From Sanderia malayensis (Eukaryota; Cnidaria; Scyphozoa; Semaeostomeae; Pelagiidae), in NCBI GenBank assembly GCA_013076295.1, contig RQOL01000374.1:930001-994000 (forward strand): DNA of 64,000 nt. Reading direction: 5' to 3'. Both the position numbers and the translations under genes were made by a program. Shown here piece by piece: positions 1-10,358 of this stretch (within the stretch, counting starts at the first letter, position 1; each line of letters begins with the position of its first letter). Below the pieces are notes generated by a model, which saw only the letters and a program-made list of their open reading frames with translations, was not told the DNA's origin and did not search any database.

Positions 1-476
1 CTCCATACAGTTTGCTGAACCAGTCTTGTAACAGTTTGTTGTTCTCAGATAAATATAGTGCATAGTGGCAAAAAAAGCAGTGCTCTCATCAACAAAAGCC
101 TAGGGGAAAGGTGGATCAGTTTAAGAGAATTTACATCTTATGAAAAAAAAATTGTAATAGACAACTTGGCAACCCGTCATGACCCAAGCTCTAGAAACTG
201 GAAAAGCTACCGGTTTTCAATTAAACATAATGAGTACTGACAAAAAACCAGAGTTTGCTGAACCAGCACAAATGAAAAGAATACATTAAAATTTGACTGT
301 CAAAATTTAATGGCTTTCTGTGAAAATGACAAGTTGGAAAGCACACGTTTTTTTATGAAGGTTACTTGCTGACTTGGCAAAAAACTAGCGTTCCACAAAA
401 ACTCTGTTTCTGATAAAGGACTTAATTACAGGATGCTTGACAGCAATTTAGGATCTGAGCTCCAAACTTTGTAAAG
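1..476 (+). repeat. Diverged single copy of the ~448-bp repeat
   Basis: This stretch aligns by eye along most of its length with the unit arrayed at 39229-41571. Shared blocks include the segments around 'agcctagggg', 'ttttcaattaaacat', 'gtactgacaaaaaacc', 'gataaaggactt' and 'gatctgagctccaaac'. It has scattered substitutions and small indels relative to the array copies. It ends where the Harbinger terminus begins near 477. No coding signal is seen; the short open frame at 58-240 has no recognisable features. Confidence 0.85.
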
Positions 477-560
477 GCCGGGTTACACTATCGCTTTCTG
501 CCATCACTTTTTTGGATATTGGACCAACGTGATAAAAAGTGATCGTGTAACATGCAAAAA
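477..560. mobile_element. Probable Harbinger terminal inverted repeat (left end)
   Basis: The block starting 'ggccgggttacac' lies just beyond the nuclease 3' end, where a Harbinger terminus is expected. It also holds a nearby imperfect inverted copy ('gttacactatcgct' against 'agtgatcgtgtaac'). A TAA immediately precedes it, matching the 3-bp TAA/TTA target preference known for PIF/Harbinger. I could not find the matching right terminus, so the element's right boundary is open. Confidence 0.5.
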
Positions 561-669
561 TGATGGATTTTCGCAGCAGATTTTAATGCTCTTACAAGGT
601 GTTAATCCTCCATCATTGAAAATTTTACTCTGAACAAAAGCAGAGTAAAATCAAGTCCATCACTTTTTT

Positions 670-2511
670 TCAAAGATGGCGACAAATTCTTACGCCATGT
701 AGTGTCTTGGTAAAGGACGAAACTCTCGGTGGCAATGGTTCAAGTAACGTGCCAGCATTGCCTTCTCTCAACTGACCATCTACAATGGCCTCACCGAACA
801 CCTCATCAGCGAATCCTGCAGGAGTGTAGGATTGTGGTGAATCTGATCACAGTAAATTGTGCAGTAAATTGTGCAGGACAAGTGCTGCTTTGACGATTGC
901 AATAACTTTGCGGCGATGGAGGTTCATTTTTGTACCAAACACTCTGAATATGGATGTGAGGATTCCGAATAGATTTTCAGAAATTCGACGAAACCGTGAC
1001 CAAGATAGTTGAAAATTCGTTGTCTGTCATCCAAGCCTTTCTCGGGGAAGGGCTTCATGCAATGCTTGGATAAAGGGAAGGCACTGCCACGCTGAATTTT
1101 TAGATTTTGGTAAAGGCCTGGCTGCTGGCAAATTTAGCTCCGTGGATGAAAGCTGCTGTGCAAATGACGAGTTTCTATATACTCCTCCATCACTTATTCT
1201 TCCCTGGCAGCCAACATCTGCATATAGGAACTTATAATCATTTGTTTGGTGTATGAGAAATCAACGCACCAAACCAGTAATATTCATGAAGCAAGAACTG
1301 ATACAACTCCAGGTATACTTATCATTACATGGTGCAGTGCTTCAAGATTTAGCAGATGCTTATAGTTCATCGGAGGACGAGTATATTATTCATAGAAGGT
1401 TACAGAAAAAGAAAAAACAAATTTTCCAGGACACCCAACACTGCCATCTCAAGTGCAGGTACTGATCGTATTTCTCAATCGAGTCTGAAATTTCATCTAT
1501 TTTCTTTGGTAGCAAGAGAGAAGCAAGTTTTTGCACTTTTTGGTTCCTTTTAAGAATTTTGAATCCGTTGCAACATGAACCAACTCTTATAAAACAAGTC
1601 AACCAAAGCCAATAACACAATGCTATAAAAACCTTTATAGTTATAGAAGGTGCCACCTGAATCATGTGAATGGAAAAGGGCTATATGTTTGCCATCTGCA
1701 GCTGTAAATGCGTTTGGAAACTGCCATTTCTGCTCAGTTGCATTTGCTAAATCAATCCATTCCTGCTCTGTTGTTGGGATTGAGAAGTATTCCTGCTCAA
1801 GAACTTCATAGATGACTTTACAGACTTTTGGAATGAATAAGCCTATAGTGCTTCTGTGGATTCTAAATTGAAATTGTAAGCTCTGGTTTGACTCTCCAGT
1901 AGCTAAGAACCTTAATGTGACTACCAGCTTTTCTTGAGCACTAATAGGCGGTCTCATGTTCGTTGACTGCCCTTGTATATGTGGTCAAATTTTAAACAGC
2001 AATTCCTACAGGTATATAGATTTCCGCAGAAAGTTTGAATATAGTAGCAGAAAGTTAAATTTATTGTGATTGTTGATAATGTCTGGTGTCTTCTCGAATA
2101 AAGTTGTTTATGTAGGGGTGGGATTACTGCTAAACCTGAACGATGGTGTCCTTTGTAAAGCTAAAGGGGTGCTTGTTTGTATATTGACAATTTTGGGGCT
2201 GTAATGGGGCAAGTTCCAAATCCCTGTTCTTATATTTATGCTCTACACAATGTACATGATATGTCAGACTTGAAAGTACTGTTCACTGACTAAAGTTATA
2301 CCGCAAACGTGGTTGTATTCATTCTCATAAATCTTCTGTAGCCACTTCTATCTGCTAACCTCAATTCATTGACAAGACAAGTGTATAAACCACTATCATC
2401 TCTTCTTCGTAGCCAATCCTTGAACCAAACAGTTCTCTTCCTTTGATTCTTTATTTTTAAAGCACATCCTATAAAAATTGCACACGCAGCTGTCTCCTGA
2501 ACGTCATCCAT
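670..2511 (-). pseudogene. PIF/Harbinger nuclease (HARBI1-like), broken by an insertion
   Basis: This is the DDE nuclease that cuts and moves Harbinger elements. Reading on the minus strand, exon 1 (about 2511-2303) encodes the N-terminal helical part, with RRRDDSGLYTCLVNELR and YRRFMRM. It ends at a GT donor (gcg|gtataa), and the next exon starts after a 'ctgtag' near 2020. Exon 2 carries PPISAQEKLVVTLRFLATGE and FTAADGKHIA, the first catalytic Asp region. The frame is then interrupted at 1238-1585 and resumes at about 1230 with YADVGCQGRISDGGVYRNS, the second Asp motif. It ends with ENLFGILTSIFRVF and ALVLHNLL, the family's C-terminal motif, and a stop near 670. Damage includes a stop early in exon 2 (TGA near 1995), two frameshifts in the C-terminal third, and the insertion. 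The family call is strong; the exact exon borders are estimates. Confidence 0.85.
1238..1585 (+). repeat. Insertion in the Harbinger nuclease, related to the 797-bp array unit
   Basis: A ~348-bp insert sits between two copies of the 7-mer CTTATAA (1231-1237 and 1586-1592), consistent with a target duplication. Its right part matches the array unit closely (the stretch from 'aatcgagtctgaaattt' to 'ccgttgcaac'). Its left part holds block E1 in a long, 61-nt form at 1338-1398, between 'gtgcag' and 'gttaca'. In one frame it reads LQDLADAYSSSEDEYIIHRR. The only other long E1 is at 21678-21738. The order of shared parts is the same as in the array, but the spacing is much shorter. Confidence 0.75.
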
Positions 2512-2872
2512 CGCTAAATGTAAACTTACACTGAATGTTTCATTCGTAATTGCACAGAGGAATAGTGTAGAAAACTCAGCTGTAGGCTTTTTATTCCTCC
2601 CTCTAGTTCCTTGATGCTGTCAACACAAGTGGGGCAATTTCTAAAGCTTACACATTGGGCTGTTTCTGATTCCTTGTTGCACGTGTTGCAAGTTTAGATT
2701 TATGGATCTCGTAAGCCCACTGTGTTCCTGTTTCCTTTCTCTCATGTTCCGTGTGGATAGTATTTAAAGAATCAAACAAATGTTGTCTGAACACAAGTTC
2801 TTCGAGGCGATTTAGCTCACCTGGTTCGTGTTCACAAGAAATTAATGAAGAAAATTTGAAAGCTTTGAAGAA

Positions 2873-3388
2873 ATGGATGCAAGACAGATCAGCTTCCAAG
2901 AATTTCTATGTCAACATGGGTTAAATGAAAGGTAAGATATTTTTTAGAATGCTAGCTTTGATTTCACTCCAAAAATGTAGCACACAAACATTGATGCTAT
3001 TTTCAAGAACCATTAATTTCTGTTTTGCAGAGTGGATCCTGAGGAAGCAGCTTCTGAAATAGAAAGTGACGATGAAGTGCCAAACCCACTGCCAGTAAAG
3101 AAGAAAGCATCAAGAAAGACTGGTGAGAAAAAACCAGCTGCAGAAAAAGCATCAAAAAAGAAAAAAATGGCGTTCAATTGGTCCAATAACTTAGTGGAAG
3201 AGATGATAAATCAATGGCAGGTACACCCTGTACTGTACGATACCTCCAATTCAAACTTTCATGTAAAGGACAAGCGACACAACGCCATACAAAAAGTTCT
3301 CAATGTTTTGGAAGATCAAGACAGATTTACTTTGCCAACATACGAAGATGCTAATAAAAAAATGAGAATACTAAAATTGATCCATTGA
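2873..3388 (+). pseudogene. MADF/Myb-SANT-like protein of the Harbinger element, C-terminally cut
   Basis: This is the second protein typical of Harbinger elements, a Myb-like DNA-binding partner that brings the nuclease to the element ends. Exon 1 (2873-2931) starts MDARQISFQEFLCQHG and ends AAAG|gtaaga. A 99-bp intron (2932-3030) ends 'tgttttgcag', and exon 2 (3031-3388) continues in frame. An acidic then lysine-rich linker leads into the MADF-like domain, with FNWSNNLVEEMINQW and FHVKDKRHNAIQKV. The domain is cut after YEDANKKMRILK by a stop at 3386-3388. It lies divergent to the nuclease, with starts 360 bp apart, which fits a two-gene Harbinger layout. The start was chosen because it gives a clean splice join. 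Confidence 0.75.
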
Positions 3389-3390
3389 CA

Positions 3391-3849
3391 GCCTGCTAAA
3401 GTTGCAATGTCATTTGCCAAAATATCAAGCACTGCTTGGCCATCAGGTGTTTTCTCAAGCAATAATTTATATGACGACAAATCATTTTTTACATTTAAGC
3501 AGAAATCCGCCTTGCTTAGCATGGAATTAAGCCATCTTTGCTCTTCCCTTACTTTTGTCGCTGTATCAGAAAGTCTGTGAACATTAATCATAGCCAACAA
3601 AGATTTATCATTGAATGCCCCAAAATTACATGATATTGCTGCATATTTTCCCATTGCTAGAGTTTTCAGCATTTCTTGACAACTGGACTCTGATGGAATT
3701 ATTGTTAAGGTAGAAACATCAGTAATTTTCTTTGGCTGATTACAATGAAAGCAAAGTGAACCAGTTTGTGCATTTCTTGGGTAAATAATTTGAGTTGTGG
3801 CAAGTCTTGTTACAGAGTAGAACTTGCCAGTAGCTACAATTTCCTGCAA
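3391..3849 (-). CDS. Unrecognised ORF fragment
   Basis: This is an open frame of about 150 codons on the minus strand beginning MQEIVATGKFYSVTRLATTQ. It contains a CFHCN pair of cysteines near residue 33 and a long central stretch without low-complexity sequence, which argues for real protein ancestry. I do not recognise the family. Its 3' end runs into sequence antisense to the truncated MADF gene near 3388, so it is probably another element fragment joined there. The final ~20 codons of the open frame past 3391 are antisense to that gene and likely not part of it. Confidence 0.35.
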
Positions 3850-5116
3850 TTTTAAAAAGGATGAGAAAAATATATCTATACATATATTTGATGACTACCA
3901 TAAATTAAGCACATCACTGATTACAATAATTTTAATATCAATGTCGGACAGACTAAAAAATTAATTGCAAAAATTGTTCTTGGATTATTAATGATCTCTG
4001 AAAAGTAGCTTAAGATTCAACAGATTGAGTGAAGGCTCTATCAGTTTCACATGTTTTTGCTTTTCTGGTTTCTCCTCAAAATAACTTTACTTCATAAAAA
4101 ATGAATGAATGAAGAATGCTTTTAATTAATTTAATCTCTACTATAATATAAAATTTTAATTGTTATAATTGATGATGTACTTGATTTTATGTAGCCCATC
4201 AAACTTAATGCATGTTTGCCACACATGACAATGTCACTGAAAATTTCACTATTTCAAGATTTCACTAATTTGACTGAAAAATGTAATGGCCTCAACCAAA
4301 AAGTGTTGAACAAACAAATAAGTGAGGTTTCAAAAGCATGTTGCATGAAGATATTCTTTATGTGACAATAGATTGTATACATTGTGCTAATTTAAGCAAA
4401 ATTATGTCAGTGAACAGGACTAAGTATCATGCTGTGATCCTATGACTGCTGACAGCCCACAGCCCACAGTTTCCTATTTGTTTCATAACTTACGTCCATG
4501 CTATAAATACATCAAAAAGTGACTGTTTATATCCTGAGCAAAACAAAATTTTCATTTCATATAACCTGTTAGAATGTAAATGAATCATACCTTCAGTTTT
4601 TCATCAAAATTTTCAACATTACAATTCAGGATTCTAGGCTTCATTATGTGACATGATTTTTTATCAAAAATTTTTTCATTGGCATCTCGCCTCAATTTTC
4701 ACAATTTCTCAAATTCTTAACCTAAATTACAGATTTTCTGCTTTCCCCAAAATTTAAGAAAAATTAATTTCTCTTTTTGTTCTTCCTACACTCTGAAAAT
4801 TTCTCAACTTTATAGAAATTGAGTAACTAGCTAGTCCACACACATTTTTTTCATAAGGAACAACTTTATAAGGAGTGCAGTACCCTGCAAGGCGAAAACT
4901 TAAGGAATTCCATTACTGAACGGAAGATTGCTAAGGAATTGGAAAATTTTATTTAACAGGAAATGTAAAACTTACACCCTCTTATTAGCGGTTAAATTGC
5001 CTGTCCATGTGTTGTCTATCCTTAATACTCACCGAAAAAGGCAGGAAATCTGATAATTTGTAAAATTTACCTTTTCCTAGTCTATTTTTAAGAAACACGA
5101 AACAACAGTTAAGCAA
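3850..5116. other. Gene-free AT-rich stretch
   Basis: No coding frame, terminal repeat or tandem array seen. The stretch is AT-rich with several short A and T runs. It presumably holds Harbinger remnants or other decayed elements. Confidence 0.5.
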
Positions 5117-5446
5117 TTGCTAAGGAATTTTGAGTACTCAAATGGTGAACTGCCAAGCACACAAGTAAGAAAGAAAAGAAGAAAATGTTTGCCAAAAAGT
5201 ACTGGAGCCTGTTGGCCTAGACGAGTTATGGCTTCATATGAAATGGAGGAAAGCGACCATTCAGATGATGATGTTGCTGATAATTTAGATGCTAAATCAA
5301 GACAGTCACCGACTATTTCTGAAAAAACATCAGGAATGGACAATGGAGATCTTCCATCATCTAGCAACAAAAAGGGAAAGAAGAATAGGCAGGGAATTTT
5401 CTCCAACAATCTGAACTTCAACCTAACTTTGAATTTTATTTCATAA
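5117..5446 (+). CDS. Lysine- and acid-rich ORF, unrecognised
   Basis: A 109-codon frame that starts MLRNFEYSNGELPSTQ, then has a basic patch (RKKRRKCLPK), an acidic patch (EESDHSDDDVADN) and a second basic patch (KKGKKNRQ). The composition resembles a nuclear linker or tail rather than a folded domain. It could be an exon of an element protein, for example the missing part of the Myb-like gene upstream, but nothing in the sequence proves that. Confidence 0.3.
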   Translation: MLRNFEYSNGELPSTQVRKKRRKCLPKSTGACWPRRVMASYEMEESDHSDDDVADNLDAKSRQSPTISEKTSGMDNGDLPSSSNKKGKKNRQGIFSNNLNFNLTLNFIS

Positions 5447-5679
5447 TAATAGCAATTCGACCATGCTGATTCCAAATCCGAGATGGGCCTTTTGAAATTT
5501 TAACCGGAAGTAGCACTTTTTGATGACGTCACAGAGGACCACTTTTCGTATGTGAAAACACGCATAGCGGCGCTTACATACATAGAAACTCGATAAAAAC
5601 GGTACCAATTGATAGCTTTTCACGTTGCGATTCAAATGATATATAGTTTACGCAATTTTTGCTGATATCAGCAAAACAA

Positions 5680-5695
5680 CTGATGACGTCATCAG
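5680..5695. promoter_or_regulatory. 16-bp perfect palindrome around a CRE core
   Basis: CTGATGACGTCATCAG is its own reverse complement and contains TGACGTCA, the CREB/ATF consensus. Another TGACGTCA lies at 5524-5531. Both are in the non-coding stretch 5450-5815, beyond the 3' end of the minus-strand gene at 5818, so an element-terminus role is as likely as a promoter role. Confidence 0.5.
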
Positions 5696-5817
5696 TGCGA
5701 AAAATGGCACAAGTATTGCCGAAATGGCGGAAAACCGAATGTTATTGATTACAACATAATTAAAATTATAATTTAACTTATACTGATTGCAAAAATTCAC
5801 GTATATACTAAAAAAAA

Positions 5818-7960
5818 TCACGGCAGCCAGTCCGATCTATCAGAATCATCATCATCACTTTCGTCACTTGACGAATCTCCAAAAAATATGTAGTCAAACT
5901 CCCTTGTTTCTTCGGATATTTCATTGTTGTCTACTTGAAATTCAGCCGCGTATCTAGCACGCTTTTGTGAAGGAGGATTGCTGGCTGTTTTTGATTCTTT
6001 TGATAAAGGCAGTTGGCTTCCTGACATGCAAAAAGAATTCCCTCTTTTAATTTTAGACAACAACTGCTCTGAATTATCTGTCTTAATAATTTGAATTTTT
6101 GCGCATGAGACACTAGCTAGTAAAAACAACATTTACCTGTGAACCATATTGGCACTAAAATACCATTTTCAAGATCCTTTTTCCATCCATAATCTTCAGC
6201 TTTGATGTTAGTAACGTTGTAGCTGTCACACTGTAGCCAATAGTATGCCTGAAAATGTACACGAAGCAGTGCCTGCCGCCACGAGTCAGGATCGGGTGGG
6301 ATTGCCAGTGTTGCTTTGGTTTTCAGGGACTTGTATAGACGTATTCGTGTCTCCACCAAGGATTCTGTTTCTTTGCCAGAATACATAACTGTTTGGACAA
6401 ATTTTATACTGTCTTCAAATCCTCTTTCTGGCAGTATTTCGTTTTGGCCAACATGTTGTAATAAATTCAGTAACTCTTTATTTTTCTTTATTTTATTTAG
6501 AACTTTAATTTTCCCAACTCCATATAAAAAAGATGTGGTGTCGCAACCAGTGAGACGGTGCAATTGTGGCAAGCAAGACGATATTTTGGCACCAAGACGA
6601 TTACTAACTTTGCTTATGTCAACATACTTCTCATGACCAATTTTCATGTACCATTTGCTGCATGGCTGAAGTTTATTATACGCATAGACCATCAGAATAA
6701 GAACATCTGTATCTTTTGCTACTACCACGACATTGGTGTCTTGAAGAGATGCATGTAAGATAAGCCTCGTGTCAGCTTCTTCGTGGTTACACTTGAAAAT
6801 ATCATTGGAAGTTGTTTTCGTAAGCTCCAATGTATTTTCACCACACGTGAAGATCAGTGGGACGGATAGTGATTTCCTTCCCTCTGTTGTTTGAAAAAAA
6901 TTGGCTGTGAGCTCCACTAGTTCGGTTTTGTTTTCAATGTTGTTGAACACAGAATTCCAGGCATTGCCTTGAAGCATTTTCTGATCATAGCCTTGAATGT
7001 GGATACGGGAAGACTCCTCGCATCTTCTTTGCCTTGTACCGCTTTTTACACTATCTTTCCTGTATGTGTTGTTTATGATCTCCACGGAGAGAGGGCGCGA
7101 CTGAAGAGGTGGTGTTGAGAATTTTAGTAGAGCACGAAGCCATTCCTTATAAGTTTCTCGAGCCTTTACGCATCTCATCGCAGCAATTCCATCAATCAGC
7201 CATCTTGCGTTCTCTGGACAGACATTTGTAATATCATTTGCTTCTTCAATTATATCATTGCGCAAAAGATGTTTTGGTGCTTGTCGGAGTTCTCCACCAG
7301 GCGTGGCAAGGCTCAATGGAACTTCAGTGAGTGGATGCTGAAATGCTGTTTCCAAGTTGATTGATTTCGTGAGAAGTGTGCGGAATGCTTGTCTGTCTTG
7401 CTTCAGGATACTCACAGCTTTTGGTTGCTTTTTCACCTTCTTCAGTCCAGTTGACAACATTAATCTTTTTATCGGCTGAAAAAAGTCCACCTTTCCTTCA
7501 ACCAACCTGTCTTGCACAAATTCCTTGCACTTCTCATTGCCTAGTTTGGGTGGATTTAATAATCCCTCTATCATATTGGGGTCTAGCTCTTTGCCTGTTG
7601 TCATATGACGTGCATTTCCTTTGCTAAATGGATCCAAGCTGTATCCTCTCAATTTCTGCTTCAGTTGATTTACATGTTGAATATGCATCTTTTTGACATG
7701 CTAATTTGTTCTCTCAAGGCCGATTGCAACTTGGCGTGAATATGAGATGTCTTTATCCAGGTATTAACAGCATTCGATTCTGTAATGTACCCACTTTGAC
7801 TCCGTTCCATGAACTGAAGCAGTGATATTTTCAAACAATTCAAGAAACTTTTCATTTTCCAGAACTTCCTTGTTTGCAGAAGGACTTGGATTTTGCTTTA
7901 AAGCTTGAAGAAGGTTTGAAATGGTTTTTGAAATGGTTTTTCAAATTTTGCATATGGAAA
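5818..7960 (-). pseudogene. C-terminal half of an EADTR/GCDT family gene with a PIN/XPG-nuclease-like core
   Basis: The main frame (7688-6117, 523 codons) holds the family motifs NHEEADTRLILHA (residues 301-313), VVVVAKDTDVLIL (320-332) and LTGCDTTSFLYGVGK (379-393). Their order and acidic residues resemble the I-region of FEN1/XPG nucleases (E-A-D, then D-x-D, then G-x-D before a G-x-G-K turn). I infer a metal-dependent nuclease fold; this is not shown directly. Upstream sequence to about 7960 continues the protein in other frames, with breaks near 7680 and 7800. The N-terminal half of the family protein is missing. Downstream, after a possible donor (cacag|gtaaat), an acidic tail ending FFGDSSSDESDDDDSDRSDWLP lies in another frame at 6110-5818. 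The gap is only about 24 bp, so a frameshift is likelier than an intron. The family is common in cnidarian genomes, usually as repeats. Confidence 0.65.
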
Positions 7961-8039
7961 AGTAGATAATTTTAGGTTATATTTTGTATTGTTAATTGGT
8001 TTTGATTTTTTTCTGTCTCTTTCATGCATGGTCAAAAAC

Positions 8040-8094
8040 AGGACATGTGTAAATTAGTTGAGAAACTATTCATTAACTAATTTACACATGTCCT
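8040..8094. repeat. Hairpin with perfect 20-bp arms
   Basis: The arm at 8040-8059 (starting 'aggacatgtgtaaa') is the exact reverse complement of 8075-8094, with a 15-base loop between them. It lies in the intergenic stretch between two divergent, broken element genes (5818-7960 minus and 8557-10358 plus). A perfect arm of this length is unlikely by chance and looks recent compared with the decayed genes around it. Confidence 0.85.
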
Positions 8095-8099
8095 CCATA

Positions 8100-8556
8100 A
8101 TTTTTGCACCCCTTTGGGTGGAAATGGCCACCATGATTGTCCTAGAAAATTCTTTGGTGGCCTTCTTTTGTACTTTATCCTTCCTGTGGCCTTTGCCAAT
8201 CTTGACAAAGGCCTCCTTCTGTGATCTGTGAATACGCAATTATGTTATAGGTTGCTTTTTTCCGTGAAAAGATATGATGCAATATTTGGAAGATATCAAT
8301 AGAGCAACTGAGCTTCAAATACAGAAGGTATACTTACTTACACTATATCTTTTGTTTGGAGTCTTCTCCCTTCCTTGTCATGAAGGGAGAATTTTTTGTG
8401 CCGCCCAATTCTTTGAATCCACCTTTTCGACACAAAGTCCACGTGTTGCTTATAGTCACGTGACCTGTAAAATGGTGCGCTATGATTGGCTAACGTCTCA
8501 TTTTGTAAACAGAAGCGCAAAAACTAGGACAGATTTTTTTCGAAAACATTCGATAA
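8100..8556. promoter_or_regulatory. Upstream stretch of the SAP-YqaJ-Ulp1 gene
   Basis: No supported gene. A TCACGTGA palindrome (E-box CACGTG) occurs at about 8456-8463, ~100 bp before the ATG at 8557, together with an ATTGG (CCAAT-type) motif near 8487. This arrangement is promoter-like, but its function is not shown. Confidence 0.35.
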
Positions 8557-10358
8557 ATGTCAAACATGGAAGGGTTTATTGAGTTCAGCTCTATGAACCC
8601 ACTAATAAATGAGATAGACAAAATGAACATTTACAACTTGCGAAATTTCTTGCTTTCGAAAGGTATCACTGTTTCTAAATGCAAGAAGGCAGACTTAGTC
8701 AAGCTGGCAAAGGCTGCAATCAATTTAGGCCTAGAGGATAACGTTGATTTTCATGAAGATTCTTTTGATTTATCTGAAAGACTGAAGATGGGGCAGATCT
8801 ACCATACCTGCGCCAATTACTGAGATAAACATTGGAAAAACCAGCAATTCCATGAAAAAACGTCGATTTAAGAGCCTTGAAAAAATAAAAACTTGAAAAA
8901 AGAACTATCTGATGATAAAACATTAATCAAAAAACAGAAAAAAACTAGAGGTCCATATAAAAATAAATTCAACTTTGATCCATATCCAACTGGTGATCAT
9001 GAAAACCTTTCTAAAAATGAGCTCAAAGAAATCCAGGAAAAACTGTGCCAATTCGGATGTGTTGCTGGGTCTTTTATAACAAGTGACACTGAAAATGAGC
9101 TTGATGATCTTAGTGAAACATTGATTCAAGATTCGAAAAACCTTGATCCTGTACCATTTATCTTTGAAAAGGTAAGGATATTCGAAGAGCAAGGAGGGAC
9201 TGGCTGCACAAACTTTATTGAACAGTATAGTGTGTCAGAAGAAGAGAGAATTCAACTTGAGTCTCAAACCAAGGGGCAAGGGAGCACATGGAAAGTACAA
9301 AGGAGGGGGTTGGTAACCTCTACAAAACTGAAGGAAGTGTACACAAAGCAAAGAATGATTGAGAAAGGTAAGAAAACATCTGGTGAGACACTTGCAGCAA
9401 GATTGCTAGAGAAAGGCTCATTGGAGAGATATAGCAAGCTTCCTGCCCAGATTGAGTATGGCAGAACCAATGAACATGAGGCCAGAAAGGAATATTATAA
9501 GCTGATGTCAACCACACATGTAAATTTTTTCATTTTCCAAAAAATTCTGGGATGATGTTAAAACTAAAGTAAGAGAGTTTTACATTAGTTGGGTATTACC
9601 AATGTTCCTAGAAGACAATAAACCAGGAAGATCAAGTGCAGAAATTGTAATTATCAAAGAAGAACCACAAGAAAACAATGGTGGAGCAAATCAAGATTCT
9701 TTTCCTTTGTGCACTTTAGAAGGGGTTCCATTATTTAAAGAAGATTTAGATGCACTGGAAGATGACGGCTGGATCACAGATAGCATAATAGTGTATATGA
9801 CCAGAGTGATGAAAAAAAACTTTACCATCTAAGTGGAGTGAGGATAGTGGACAGCATTTTCTATCTCTCACTTTCTCAAAAAACCACTGATACTAGAAGT
9901 TTAGAGAACAATTATCAAAAAGCATCCTCATTTTTGAAAGAGATGACCCAAAATGATATTCTCATTGTACCAATATGTTCCCATGGCCACTGGTACATTA
10001 TTGTTTTTGCCAGTTTTCGTATCACAGTGATGGATTCTTTAAGTCGTGTGGGAGGGAGCATGATAACAAGAAATGAGCAAATTGAACAAATATTAAAGTT
10101 CCTTGCCTGGAAATTCCAGATTATCTGGCAGTCGGTAAAAAAACAGTGTTGAATGTAGCTCAACAAAATAATGGAACAGACTGTGGTATGCATTTACTTC
10201 TCAACCTCCACAACTTTCTGCAACCACATAATTTCAGTACTTTCTTATTGAAGAATGACTTCTTTTGCGTGAAAGACTTCACAAACTGGTTTGATAAAAA
10301 TACAGTGAAACAAGAAAGAGCCAGAATTATGGAGACAATTTTGAGCAATTTGAGTTAA
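8557..10358 (+). pseudogene. SAP - YqaJ-like nuclease - Ulp1-like protease gene, broken
   Basis: Three domains follow one another on the plus strand. A SAP-like DNA-binding motif lies at residues ~24-55 of the first frame (LRNFLLSKGITVSKCKKADL). The entry to a YqaJ-type exonuclease domain is at about 9190-9515 (VQRRGLVTSTKL, then IEYGRTNEHEARKEYY). The core with the catalytic D and E-x-K residues is deleted at about 9535: the frame jumps to FWDDVKTKVREFYISW, which ends this domain in relatives. A C48/Ulp1-like protease follows, with DDGWITDSII, a His in SHGHWYIIVF, an Asp in ITVMDSL and Gln/Cys in AQQNNGTDCGM, so the catalytic triad is visible. Frameshifts lie near 8800, 8898, 9795 and 10138, mostly at A runs. 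The stop is at 10356-10358, about 100 bp before the big array. It is probably an accessory gene of a DNA transposon; the host element is not identified. Confidence 0.7.

Noticed and set aside
2648..2899. 83-codon minus-strand frame near the MADF gene
   Set aside because: It overlaps the plus-strand first exon and the promoter area between the two divergent Harbinger genes, with no recognisable features.
6087..6147. Tiny ~24-bp intron in the EADTR/GCDT gene between cacag|gtaaat and ctag|tgtctc
   Set aside because: Too short for an animal spliceosomal intron; a frameshift in a decaying gene is simpler.
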